Assembly: GCA_025458525.1 (NCBI GenBank)
Contig: JALOSF010000040.1
Coordinates: 1-32,969 of the forward strand
DNA: 32,969 nucleotides
Source: Cypionkella sp.
GTDB taxonomy: Bacteria > Pseudomonadota > Alphaproteobacteria > Rhodobacterales > Rhodobacteraceae
Direction of reading: 5' to 3'
Position 1 is the stretch's first letter, and every line of letters begins with the position of its first letter. The notes below the pieces were generated by a model that saw nothing but the letters and a program-made list of their open reading frames with translations, was not told where the DNA came from and did not search any database. Position numbers and translations under genes: made by a program. Shown here in pieces: positions 24,910 to 32,969 of this stretch.

Positions 24910-25830
24910 GTGGCACAAGACCGACGCACAGGCGATCCCTTGCCCGAAACGCTGCACATCTACCTGCACGAACCGCTTCGCAGCCGCGCTGAAGCCGGAG
25001 AAATCAATTTTTTCAACAAGATGGCCGCAGCCTTGCCCGGGTGGACCCTGCGCTACCACGAGGACACCGAGGCGCAGCGTCTGGCTGCACCCTTGCGCGG
25101 ATATGGCCTGTTTCACATGCAGGAACCCCCGGTTTCCACCATCTTGTGCCTGCGCCGGGCCTATCACTATCCGTTCTGGCGGATCGAGGCCACGAACGAG
25201 CGCTGGCATTTCGATGTGGCGAAAGCGGCGTTTGACCCGGCCGATGTGCCGATGGATCAGGCAGAACGGTTCTTTACCCGTTGGCGCCCCAAGATCTTTC
25301 GCGATGGTCCGACGTCGCGTGACGGGTTTGTGTTCATGCCCCTGCAAGGTCGGTTGCAGCTTCACCGCTCATTCCAAAGCCAAAGTCCGATCGACATGAT
25401 CCGCACGGTGCTGGCCCTGTGGCCAGACCGTCCGATCAAGGCGACGCTTCACCCAAAGGAGGAATATAGCGACGAAGATCACCGCATCCTTGCCCGGATC
25501 GAGGCAGAGTCCCCGGCCTTTCAGCTGATTCAGGGGGATGCGAAGGATCTGCTGGCAACCTGCGATCTGGTGGTGACGCAGAACTCATCGGTCGCGCTGA
25601 CGGGCTATTTCGCCCAGAAGCCTGCGATCCTGTTTGCCGGGGCCGATTTTCACCACATCGCCGCGTCGGTCTGGCGCGATGGCCCGGCGGCGGTCAGGCA
25701 GGTGCCGACGGACCCCGATTTCATCGCCTATCTGTGGTGGTTCTTCCAGCGCCAATCGATCAACGCAGGCGCCGCCGATGCCGAGGAGCGTATCCGCGAA
25801 CGGCTGGCCCGGCACGGTTTTCCCGTCTGA
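24910..25830 (+). CDS. Capsule-type glycosyltransferase-like protein (uncertain)
   Basis: This rightward gene of about 306 residues is not a family I can name with confidence. The C-terminal half looks like the capsule polysaccharide (KpsC/LpsZ-type, GT-B-like) fold: PIKATLHPKEEYSDEDH near residue 180, IQGDAKDLLATCDLVVTQNSSVALTGYFAQKPAILFAGADFHHIA near 208-254. The N-terminal half contains HIYLHEPLRSRAEAGEINFFNKM and HMQEPP. The start is unclear. The frame is open further left, but that part lies over hslV. A GTG at 24910 or a TTG at 24940 are the only useful starts between the hslV start and the conserved region, and neither has a strong ribosome site. No other envelope-sugar genes adjoin it apart from murU 7 kb away. 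Confidence 0.7.
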   Translation: MAQDRRTGDPLPETLHIYLHEPLRSRAEAGEINFFNKMAAALPGWTLRYHEDTEAQRLAAPLRGYGLFHMQEPPVSTILCLRRAYHYPFWRIEATNERWHFDVAKAAFDPADVPMDQAERFFTRWRPKIFRDGPTSRDGFVFMPLQGRLQLHRSFQSQSPIDMIRTVLALWPDRPIKATLHPKEEYSDEDHRILARIEAESPAFQLIQGDAKDLLATCDLVVTQNSSVALTGYFAQKPAILFAGADFHHIAASVWRDGPAAVRQVPTDPDFIAYLWWFFQRQSINAGAADAEERIRERLARHGFPV

Positions 25831-25853
25831 CTGAGGCTTGCCACAGATGCAAA

Positions 25854-25878
25854 GCGCCGGACCAGAGCGGCCCGGCGC
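25854..25878. terminator. Hairpin between capsule-like gene and trxA
   Basis: GCGCCGG (25854-25860) and CCGGCGC (25872-25878) form a perfect 7-bp stem around an 11-base loop in the convergent gap. On the minus strand it is followed by TTTGC, so it probably terminates trxA; on the plus strand there is no T run. Confidence 0.5.
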
Positions 25879-25901
25879 ATGATCTTGCACGGTTGGGGCG
25901 A

Positions 25902-26228
25902 TCAGATCGCCGAGTTGATCCAGGTGGCCAATGCCGCTTTTGGTGCCGCGCCCACCTTGTTCGACACGACCTGGCCGTTCTTGAACAGGAACAGCGCCGG
26001 AATCCCGCGCACGCCCAATTGGGCCGGGCTGTCGGGGTTTTCATCGACGTTGACCTTCACGATCTTGACCTTGCCTGCGTATTCGGTCGCCAGCTCCTCC
26101 AGAGCGGGACCGATCTGCCGGCAGGGGCCGCACCATTCGGCCCAGAAATCAACCACCACCGGAATGTTCGACTTGCGAACTTCGGCATCAAAGGTGGCGT
26201 CGGTGACAGCAACGGTCGCAGCGCCCAT
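25902..26228 (-). CDS. trxA: Thioredoxin
   Basis: Thioredoxin reduces protein disulfides in the cytoplasm. The 108-residue protein has the active site [12 protein letters not shown] at about residues 28-39, the buried cis-proline in [12 protein letters not shown] near 74 and the usual beta-alpha fold length. The ATG at 26228 is preceded by AGGAG about 8 bases upstream. It follows addA on the same strand after 59 bases, a usual placement in this group. A GC-rich hairpin follows. Confidence 0.97.
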   Translation of the reverse strand: MGAATVAVTDATFDAEVRKSNIPVVVDFWAEWCGPCRQIGPALEELATEYAGKVKIVKVNVDENPDSPAQLGVRGIPALFLFKNGQVVSNKVGAAPKAALATWINSAI

Positions 26229-26287
26229 CTCATATCTCCTGAATGGAATGTATCAGGAAACGAAGCTAGGCATCACCGGCGGAAAGG

Positions 26288-29200
26288 TCAAGCTGTGGTC
26301 GCGCGTGTCAGGGCGGCAGTCACGATATCGGGATCAAGTTGCATCAGCCGTGGCTCGGCGGTCCAGAGAATGGCGGTGTCGATGCGCTTGTCGGGGTAGA
26401 TCAGCGACAAGGCATGTCTGTAAGCCCCCATCTGGCGCAAGATACCCTCTGGCACCTCGGCCGGGGTGGGCGGCACCACACGGTTCGACTTGAAATCAAC
26501 CGCCAACACGTGATCCTTGCCAATCAGCACCCGGTCCATCGTCCCCTCGATCACCCGGTCGCCCAAGGGTGCGGTGAACGACACCTCGGTCAACGATGAC
26601 GGATCAAACAACCGGGCAAGCGCCGGGTCCGACAGCACGCCCGACACCTCGGCAAGCAGGCTGTCGGGGTCCATCCCCGCCGGGCAGAAGGCGCGGGCGA
26701 TGTCTGGCCATCTGGCGGGGTCCTGACCCGGAAGGTGTTCCAGCAGCGCATGCAGCGCCGTTCCGCGCGCCAGAGCAACCTCAAGCAGTTCTCCCTCACC
26801 CGGCAGGGCCTTCGCCCCGCCAAGGGCGGAGGGCGACAGCGGCATTGGCGCGCGCATCGCCTCTGGCACCGAGGATCGCACCCAAGCTGGCCAGGTGGGG
26901 GCCGGCGCCTCTGCGTGGCTTGCCTGTGTGTTCACCGGCCAAAGGCCCACGGCGTGGCGCATCCGGCCAGAGGCGTTCGGCACGGCACCAAGATCACGCA
27001 GCCCCGCCTCGACCTGCCGATACCACGCCCAAAGCGCGCGGGGCTTCGGCTCCTTGCCGCTTTCGGTCTTGGCATCCCCCGCCCCCGCGATGATCAACCA
27101 GCACCGCGCCCGGGTCAGGGCCACGTAAAGCAGCCGAAGATTTTCCTCGGCCACCCGCGTCTTTCGCAGATCAAGGGCCTCTGCAACATCCGGGGGGCTG
27201 TCCTTTTCGGCGGTCTTCCAGACCGGCAAGCCATCGGCCAGCTTGATCACCTCGGCGGGATCGCGGGGGGTGCGGTCGGCGGTATCGGGCAAGATCACGA
27301 TCGGCGCTTCCAGACCCTTGGACCCATGCACCGTCATGACCCGGATGTTCGATCCTTCACTATCCAGCTGCCGCTTCACCTCGACCACGTCGCTGTCAAG
27401 CCAGATCAGAAACCCGGTCAGGCTTGGCACGTCGGTCGACTCGTAAGCCAGTGCCTGGGTCAGCAATTCGTCGATACCATCCTCGGCTTCCGGCCCCAGT
27501 CGGGTCAACAGACGCTGGCGCCCGTTGTGGCGCGTCAGGATGCGTTCCAGCATTTCATAGGGGCGCAAGAAATCGGCCTGATCGCGCAGATCGTGCAGAA
27601 TGGCCAGCGTCTCTGGCGCGTCCGCCGCGCGCAGGGCGGCCCACAGATGGCGGTCCTTGCGGCCATGGGCAAGGCGATACAGCCGATCCTCGGACCAGCC
27701 AAACAGCGGTGAGCGCAGGGCCGCGGCCAGCGACAGGCTGTCCTCTGGCGTTGCCAGAAACGACAGCAGCGCGATCAGATCCTTTACCGCAAGCTCCTCG
27801 CCCAGCTTCAGGCGGTCTGCGCCGGCAATGGGCAAACCGGCTTGTTTGCAGGCCCGGATGATCTGCGAAAACAGGGTGCCGCGCGATTGCACCAGGATCA
27901 ACACATCGCCGGCCTGCATGGCGCGGCTTTCACCCTTCGCCGTCGGAATCTGCACGCCCGAGTCGATCATCTGGCGGATCTCGCGCGCAATCATCTGCGC
28001 CAGCTCCACCGTGTGATGGCTGTCGGAAATCAGATCGACAGGGTTCCAGCCGTCTTCATCCTTTGTCGTCTCGGCCCTGGGGATCAGCGGCCAAAGATCC
28101 ACCCGCCCCGGCAGGGCATCAAAGAACGCCAGATGGCGCGGCGGATCGCCAAGGGCTGCCGGAAAGGCAGAGCCAAAGGTCGCATCCACGACCTGAAGGA
28201 TCGCGGGAGACGACCGAAAGGAATAATCCAGCGTCTTGTCCTGCATCGGCTGGGCGACAGCGGCAAACTTTTCCCCGAATTCCAGACGTTTTGCATCAAA
28301 GGCCGAAAGATCGGCGCCCTGAAACGAATAGATCGACTGTTTCTTGTCGCCCACCACGAACAGTGTGCGGGTCTTTTCGCTGGCACTTTGGCCGGCGGTG
28401 AATTCCGCGGTCAGCTTTTCGATCACCCCCCATTGGGCGGGCGATGTGTCTTGCGCCTCGTCCACCAGAATATGGTCGATCCCGCCATCAAGCCGGAACA
28501 GAACCCAGGCGGCAAGGCCCGGATCGTTCAAAAGCTGGCGCGCCTTGCGGATCAGATCGTCAAAGTCGAGATAGCCAAGCTCGGCCTTGCGCGCGGTGTA
28601 AAGGTCAAGGAAGCGACGGGCAAAACGGTGCAGCGCAAGGGTCTTTTCCGCCGCTGACAGCGCGACACGCGCCGCGCGCGCCGCCTCTACCCGCAGCATC
28701 AGGTTTTTCAACCGCTCGCCCAGCGGGCCAAGTGCCAGGCGCAGATCCTTGGTCGGGAACTTATCGATCTTGGCGAGGTGGATGTTGGGTCCGCTGCCCA
28801 CAAGAAACAGCGATTCCAGCACGCCAAGGCTGCGCAGATCGGGGGAAAACGGCGCCAGCATCGCCAGCCTTTCGGCGGCCTTCTGATCCGTATCCTTGCC
28901 CGTCCGCAGCCGCTCGGCCAACTCGGTCAGCAGATCCGCCTCGTCGCCCAGAAAGACATCGGAAAGCAGGCGGTCCAGTGTCAGGTCTGCGGGTTGGCCA
29001 AACCTTTGCAAGGCTTCGGCGCGCGACAAGGGTGTGGCAAAATCCTCGATGCGGCTGCAAATCTCGCCCATCAGGCTGGCAAAATCCTCGCCGGTGTAAT
29101 GCAGCGCAAGATCGGACACCTCTTGCGGGGCAAGCCGGTCTGCCATGTCCTGCACGATGTCATCGCGCAGGGCCTTTGCGGTCCGGTCATCCATTTCCTT

Positions 29201-29629
29201 GAAACCGGGTGTCACCGCCGCCTCCAGCGGATAGCGCCGCAAAAGTGTGGCGCAAAAGCTGTGGATCGTCTGAATGCGCAGCCCACCCGGCGTTTCGATG
29301 GCGCGTGCGAACAACTGCCGCGCAAGGGCAAGCTGGCCCGTATCCAGGCTCGCGCCCTCGCCAAGCTCATCCAGATCGGCGCGCAGGTCGGCGTCCGGCT
29401 TCATCGCCCATTCGCCAAGCCGCCGGAACAGGCGGTTCTGCATCTCGGTCGCGGCGGCCTTGGTATAGGTCAGGCACAAGATATGCTGCGGCTGGACCTT
29501 GTTCAAAAGCAGCCGCGCCACCCGGTCGGTCAACACGCGGGTCTTGCCAGAGCCAGCATTGGCCGACAGCCAGGTCGAGCGCGAAGGCTCTGCCGCGCTA
29601 CGTTGCGCTAGGCTTGCGTCATGGGTCAT
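26288..29629 (-). CDS. addA: Double-strand break repair helicase/nuclease AddA
   Basis: AddA is the superfamily-1 helicase and nuclease subunit of AddAB, which resects double-strand breaks for RecA loading. The start is ATG 29629 (MTHDASLAQRSAAEPSRSTWLSANAGSGKTRVL), which overlaps the addB stop (ATGA). In order the 1113 residues show Walker A SANAGSGKT near 22, motif Ia LTYTKAAATEM, Walker B ILVDEAQDTSPAQW near 390, motif III GDKKQSIYSFQGAD and motif V VMTVHGSKGLEAPIVIL. The late LRLLYVALTRARCWLII (motif VI) follows. The C-terminal PD-(D/E)XK nuclease shows VLAVDFKSNRV near 1043 and QMGAYRHAL. All helicase motifs appear intact. Confidence 0.97.
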   Translation of the reverse strand: MTHDASLAQRSAAEPSRSTWLSANAGSGKTRVLTDRVARLLLNKVQPQHILCLTYTKAAATEMQNRLFRRLGEWAMKPDADLRADLDELGEGASLDTGQLALARQLFARAIETPGGLRIQTIHSFCATLLRRYPLEAAVTPGFKEMDDRTAKALRDDIVQDMADRLAPQEVSDLALHYTGEDFASLMGEICSRIEDFATPLSRAEALQRFGQPADLTLDRLLSDVFLGDEADLLTELAERLRTGKDTDQKAAERLAMLAPFSPDLRSLGVLESLFLVGSGPNIHLAKIDKFPTKDLRLALGPLGERLKNLMLRVEAARAARVALSAAEKTLALHRFARRFLDLYTARKAELGYLDFDDLIRKARQLLNDPGLAAWVLFRLDGGIDHILVDEAQDTSPAQWGVIEKLTAEFTAGQSASEKTRTLFVVGDKKQSIYSFQGADLSAFDAKRLEFGEKFAAVAQPMQDKTLDYSFRSSPAILQVVDATFGSAFPAALGDPPRHLAFFDALPGRVDLWPLIPRAETTKDEDGWNPVDLISDSHHTVELAQMIAREIRQMIDSGVQIPTAKGESRAMQAGDVLILVQSRGTLFSQIIRACKQAGLPIAGADRLKLGEELAVKDLIALLSFLATPEDSLSLAAALRSPLFGWSEDRLYRLAHGRKDRHLWAALRAADAPETLAILHDLRDQADFLRPYEMLERILTRHNGRQRLLTRLGPEAEDGIDELLTQALAYESTDVPSLTGFLIWLDSDVVEVKRQLDSEGSNIRVMTVHGSKGLEAPIVILPDTADRTPRDPAEVIKLADGLPVWKTAEKDSPPDVAEALDLRKTRVAEENLRLLYVALTRARCWLIIAGAGDAKTESGKEPKPRALWAWYRQVEAGLRDLGAVPNASGRMRHAVGLWPVNTQASHAEAPAPTWPAWVRSSVPEAMRAPMPLSPSALGGAKALPGEGELLEVALARGTALHALLEHLPGQDPARWPDIARAFCPAGMDPDSLLAEVSGVLSDPALARLFDPSSLTEVSFTAPLGDRVIEGTMDRVLIGKDHVLAVDFKSNRVVPPTPAEVPEGILRQMGAYRHALSLIYPDKRIDTAILWTAEPRLMQLDPDIVTAALTRATTA

Positions 29630-32583
29630 GGCGCATCCTCCTCGCCTACGGGTGTTGGCTGTGGCGCGTCGGTCATTTCCCATTCGCCAAACCGTGCCAG
29701 GTGATCGTAATCGCCCGGAAACCGCTCGGTGAACACCGCACGGCGCGAGACATATCCTTGCGTGCGCCGCGCATAAGACCCGATCAGATGATAAAGACCC
29801 TTGCGAACCTCGGTCATCTTTTCCTCGGTGATGTCGTCTTGCGTGATCTTGCCCGATGCCCCAAGGCCGACATAGGTGATCTTGGTCACCGCCTGCGCAC
29901 CAAGGCCCTTGAAACCGCCGTCCTCGGCCAGAAGGGCGGCCAGATGCAACTGCTTGGCAAAGGCCTTTTGCTCTTTTTCCGAAGGCGGGCTCCCTGTCTT
30001 GTAATCGATCAGATGCAAGGTTCCGTCCGGCAGCCTGTCGATCCGGTCAGGCGTGCCAAAAAGGGCGAAGTCAAGTCCGCGGAGCTTAAGCTCACCCTGC
30101 CCTTCGATCAGCTCCGTCTTGCCGCCTTCGGCTGCATCGACCGCAAGGAAATGATCGGCGGCCCGTGCCATGCGCGCGGCCCACAACAAGCGCGCGGCAG
30201 GCCAGGGAACCATTTCATCCAACACCTGTCTGGTCAGGCCCATCAGGCGCGCTTTGGCCTCTGCCCGTTGCTCGCCCTCGGGGCGGTTCCTGACAAACCG
30301 CTCAAGGATCTTATGCACCACCGTCCCGCGGTCCCGTGCATCGGGTGTGTGGCGGATCGGGTCAAGCGGACGCAGGCGCAACACCTTGTCCGCATAGATT
30401 GCGAACGGGTCGCGGATCAGTGTTTCGATCCGTGTCAACGACAGACGATCCGGCCGTGCGGCAACCGGCGGCTGCGGCGCGGGCCGCCTTGCCGGCAGCA
30501 GCCCGGGTTCCGGATCCGGCAACGGCCTATCCATGGCCGAGGCCAGCGTCAGCCACTGGCGCCCGCGCGCCCGCATCTGGTCAAGCGCCGCCGGACCCTT
30601 CTGATCGGGCAGGCCGGCCATCAGATTGGTCAGCCGGTTGATCCAGCGTGATGGCACCGTCTCTGCCTCGGCATTGCGCAGGGCGCGCGACAGAACGACA
30701 CGCGGTGCGGCAATGGCCTGTTGAAAATCATGGGCCGACAGACCAATCCGGCGTTCGGGCAGCAAAAGCCCGGCATCCGCGCGCATCTTGCGGTTCAGCC
30801 ACGGGTCCGGTGCCGGCAGACTTGGCCAGGTGCCATCGTTCAGCCCGGCAAGGATGACAAGCTCGGCGCCCTGAACGCGCGCTTCCAGCGTGCCCCAGAT
30901 CATGACACCGGGGTGGGCGATCAAGGGCGCGCGAACCTCCTCGCCAGCGATCAGCCCGTCAAACAGGTCGCGGAATTCGCTTGGTGAAAGGTCGGCCCCA
31001 TGCCCCGCCTCTGCCTCAAGATGGGTCATGAAGGCAAGCGTTGCTTCGCCCGCGGTCTCTTTCCACAACTCGCCGGTCCCATCGGGTGCGGGCCCGCGCG
31101 ACAGACGTTCGGCCAGCGCGCGCAACCGTGCCACATGCACCGAAAGCAGGGCAGTGCCCGCACTCTCCAGCCCATCCAGCGCCCCCGCAAGCGCCGTGGC
31201 CCAGCCCAAGGCGTGGCTGTTCGGTTGCGCGGCCGCCCAGGCGATCAAATCCTCGCCGGTCGGAAAGGCGGGCCCCTCACGGCGCAGCGTCAATTCAAGC
31301 TCGCGGGTCAGCAAAAGGTGCTGTCCGCGCTCCATCGCCGAAGCGGTCAGCGGGTGTTTCAGCACCGTCAAAAGCGCATCCGCCGTGATCCGCTTGCCAA
31401 AAAGCCGCACCACATGGCGCAGAAATCGCCCTGGCGCCGTCTGGTTCAACGGAATGCCTGCGCTGTCATCGGGTTTGATGCCCCAGCGGTCCAAGGCCGC
31501 TGCCACCTGCCGCGTCAGCATCCGGTCGGGCGAGATCACGGCGGCCGGAATGCCCCGCTCGACCGCGTCGCGCAGGATCAGCGCGATGGACAGCGCCTCT
31601 TGCCGGGGGGTTGCGGCCTCCATCAGGGTTACGTCCTCGAGTGCGGCGCACAGATCGGGCAGCTTTGGCCCTTCGACCAGCCATTGATCGGTCACTGGTG
31701 CGGGGCGCAGGGCCAAAGACAGCACCCGATTGCGGGCCGCGCTGGGCGGCGGCGCCTCATGCCAGACCTTGATCTGTGGTCGGGGCGTGTCGGTCAGCGC
31801 CATCAGCCGGCGAAAGCGGAACTGCGGGTGGTCTTCGCCGGTCAGCGCATCGTCCAGCCCGTCCCAGACCTCTTGCGGCATGTCGAAATCGAAGCCGGGC
31901 AGCACGATCGCCCCTTGGGGCAGCTTTGCAACCGCCTGCATGAACAGCGCGGTGGTCCCGCGCGACCCGGTCGAGCCTGCCACGATCACCGGGTCGGTTG
32001 GCGGCGCCTCCGCCCAATGCTTGGCCAACAGCAGTGCAAGGCGGCGCTGGCGGCCCTCGGCGTCAAGCTCTGTGCTGTCGGTGAAAAACGGCGTGATGAT
32101 GGTAAGGAATTCGCGGGTGCGCGCCCAATGCTCCGAATGATCCGACACATCGAGCGCGGCCACACGCTCTGGCCCGACGCCTTCGCCCTGCATTTCTGCC
32201 ATCAACTCTGACAGGCTTTGCGCCAGATCGGCCAGCGCCGAGCGGGGTGCCAAATCGGGCAAGGCATCCAGCAAGCGCCCGATCAACACGGTGAGTTGCA
32301 ATTTGCGCCGCAAGGGCGGAATCGCGGCGGGCAGGTCCGGCGCGATCAGATCGGTGGCCAGATCGCTGACCAGACGCAGCCGGGGCAAAAAGCCAGCCCC
32401 GCCTTGGGCAAAGATCTGTGCCACGCGCCGCCGCATGCGGGCCGTGTTGAGGTAGAGCGTGACCCGCGCCATCGCCTCGGGCGGCTGACCCAGCATCCGC
32501 TGGCGCAGCCCGGCAACCAGTGCCACAGGAAAATCGACGCCCGGCGCAAGACCGAACAGGCGGGCTTCATCGGGCGTGAACAT
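29626..32583 (-). CDS. addB: Double-strand break repair nuclease subunit AddB
   Basis: AddB partners AddA. The start is ATG 32583 (MFTPDEARLFGLAPGVDFPVAL), giving 985 residues that overlap the murU end by 17 bases. The C-terminal RecB-like nuclease is present: RLSLTRIETLIRDPFAIYADKVLRLRPL near 710, RGTVVHKILERF near 760, and the catalytic LHLIDYKTGSPP near 858 followed by KQLHLAALL. The N-terminal helicase-like half has no Walker A lysine motif, as expected for the inactivated AddB helicase. Only one cysteine is visible (near PDLCAAL), so the four-cysteine iron-sulfur staple of Bacillus AddB is absent; the equivalent tail reads RFPGDYDHLARFGEWE. This matches the alphaproteobacterial AddB subgroup. 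Confidence 0.95.
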   Translation of the reverse strand: MFTPDEARLFGLAPGVDFPVALVAGLRQRMLGQPPEAMARVTLYLNTARMRRRVAQIFAQGGAGFLPRLRLVSDLATDLIAPDLPAAIPPLRRKLQLTVLIGRLLDALPDLAPRSALADLAQSLSELMAEMQGEGVGPERVAALDVSDHSEHWARTREFLTIITPFFTDSTELDAEGRQRRLALLLAKHWAEAPPTDPVIVAGSTGSRGTTALFMQAVAKLPQGAIVLPGFDFDMPQEVWDGLDDALTGEDHPQFRFRRLMALTDTPRPQIKVWHEAPPPSAARNRVLSLALRPAPVTDQWLVEGPKLPDLCAALEDVTLMEAATPRQEALSIALILRDAVERGIPAAVISPDRMLTRQVAAALDRWGIKPDDSAGIPLNQTAPGRFLRHVVRLFGKRITADALLTVLKHPLTASAMERGQHLLLTRELELTLRREGPAFPTGEDLIAWAAAQPNSHALGWATALAGALDGLESAGTALLSVHVARLRALAERLSRGPAPDGTGELWKETAGEATLAFMTHLEAEAGHGADLSPSEFRDLFDGLIAGEEVRAPLIAHPGVMIWGTLEARVQGAELVILAGLNDGTWPSLPAPDPWLNRKMRADAGLLLPERRIGLSAHDFQQAIAAPRVVLSRALRNAEAETVPSRWINRLTNLMAGLPDQKGPAALDQMRARGRQWLTLASAMDRPLPDPEPGLLPARRPAPQPPVAARPDRLSLTRIETLIRDPFAIYADKVLRLRPLDPIRHTPDARDRGTVVHKILERFVRNRPEGEQRAEAKARLMGLTRQVLDEMVPWPAARLLWAARMARAADHFLAVDAAEGGKTELIEGQGELKLRGLDFALFGTPDRIDRLPDGTLHLIDYKTGSPPSEKEQKAFAKQLHLAALLAEDGGFKGLGAQAVTKITYVGLGASGKITQDDITEEKMTEVRKGLYHLIGSYARRTQGYVSRRAVFTERFPGDYDHLARFGEWEMTDAPQPTPVGEEDAP

Positions 32584-32969
32584 CAGGCCATTCCCCCGCG
32601 TCGCGCAGCATTGCCTCGGCTTGTGCAATTCCCCCCGGGTGCCCCACATCGCACCAATCGCCTTGATGGATCACAGCAAAGGCGCGCCCGGCGGCCATTG
32701 CCCGCGTCCACGGACCATGCAGGGAAAACACCGGCTCCGGCTCTGTCAGCAGCTCGGGGCGGATGATCTGCGCGCCAAGATAAAGCACCCCGTCGCGGCC
32801 TTTGGCCCAGTCGACACGGCCAGCGTCATCGATCACGAAATCGGATCGCCCCGTGGCGCTGCGGGCCTGTGCCGCGGGCAGCACCAGAAAAAGCTGATCC
32901 ATGCGTGTCTCGTCCCAGGCGGCCATCAGTTGCAACAGCGGGTTGGCCCCGGTCCAGACAGCATCGGTG
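32567..32969 (-). CDS. murU: Nucleotidyltransferase, MurNAc-1-phosphate uridylyltransferase-like (5' end outside window)
   Basis: The frame is open to the right edge, so only the C-terminal part of about 133 residues is seen. It reads DAVWTGANPLLQLMAAWDETRMDQLFLVLP, then GRSDFVIDDAGRV, GVLYLGAQIIRPELL and FSLHGPWTRAMAAGRAFAVIHQGDWCDVGHPGGIAQAEAML. This is the C-terminal half of a sugar-nucleotidyltransferase of the MurU type, which makes UDP-MurNAc in cell-wall recycling. The metal-binding Asp of the second motif is probably in GDWCDVG. MurU next to addB, usually with the kinase AmgK upstream, is the expected alphaproteobacterial order. The assignment of substrate rests on this context. Confidence 0.85.
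   Translation of the reverse strand, partial: TDAVWTGANPLLQLMAAWDETRMDQLFLVLPAAQARSATGRSDFVIDDAGRVDWAKGRDGVLYLGAQIIRPELLTEPEPVFSLHGPWTRAMAAGRAFAVIHQGDWCDVGHPGGIAQAEAMLRDAGEWPDVHAR

Noticed and set aside
29209-30651. A 480-codon plus-strand open frame opposite addA/addB
   Set aside because: It is antisense to conserved helicase and nuclease motifs, is rich in Arg/Pro/Gly and has no recognisable domain.

Overview
The window is a stretch of alphaproteobacterial chromosome, most likely from the order Rhodobacterales (Roseobacter/Paracoccaceae group). The evidence is gene order and sequence: the mnmE-mnmG-rsmG-parA-parB block, rph-rdgB-hemW, maf-aroE-coaE-dnaQ followed by secB/fxsA/Tim44/mltA/smr, hslU-hslV, and murU-addB-addA-trxA. 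All are ordinary chromosomal genes. There are no insertion sequences, prophage genes, CRISPR arrays, rRNA or tRNA genes that I can see. The assignment to this order is inference from synteny and protein character.

Layout. Positions 1-6712 hold mutS (5' end missing), the convergent heat-shock pair hrcA-grpE, and a rightward unit rph-rdgB-hemW. The hemW reading frame is broken near its 3' end. Positions 6724-14081 are one long leftward set: hemJ, rho, mnmE, mnmG, rsmG, parA, parB. Three perfect 16-bp parS sites lie at 5589, 9001 and 10906, each embedded in or at the edge of a coding region. Positions 14082-14496 hold no gene. This stretch carries one exact DnaA box, several near-matches and an AT-rich segment, and I read it as the replication origin (oriC). 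From 14497 to 17210 maf-aroE-coaE-dnaQ run rightward, so genes diverge from the proposed origin on both sides.

Positions 17251-18292 hold secB and fxsA leftward. Positions 18433-20735 hold a Tim44-domain protein, mltA and an Smr-domain protein rightward. Positions 20755-24867 hold a leftward lipoprotein hydrolase and the hslV / membrane protein / hslU unit. A divergent gene at 24910-25830 resembles capsule-type glycosyltransferases. Positions 25902-32969 are leftward: murU (cut by the window edge), addB, addA, trxA.

Together this is an origin-proximal region: chromosome segregation (ParA, ParB, parS), replication fidelity and repair (DnaQ, MutS, AddAB, nucleotide-pool cleaners RdgB and Maf), tRNA/rRNA modification (MnmE, MnmG, RsmG, RNase PH), and protein quality control (HrcA, GrpE, SecB, HslUV). 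I found no clear novel defence or mobile system. The points most worth a second look are the oriC structure, parS sites read in three different frames, the damaged hemW, and the membrane protein translationally coupled between hslV and hslU.
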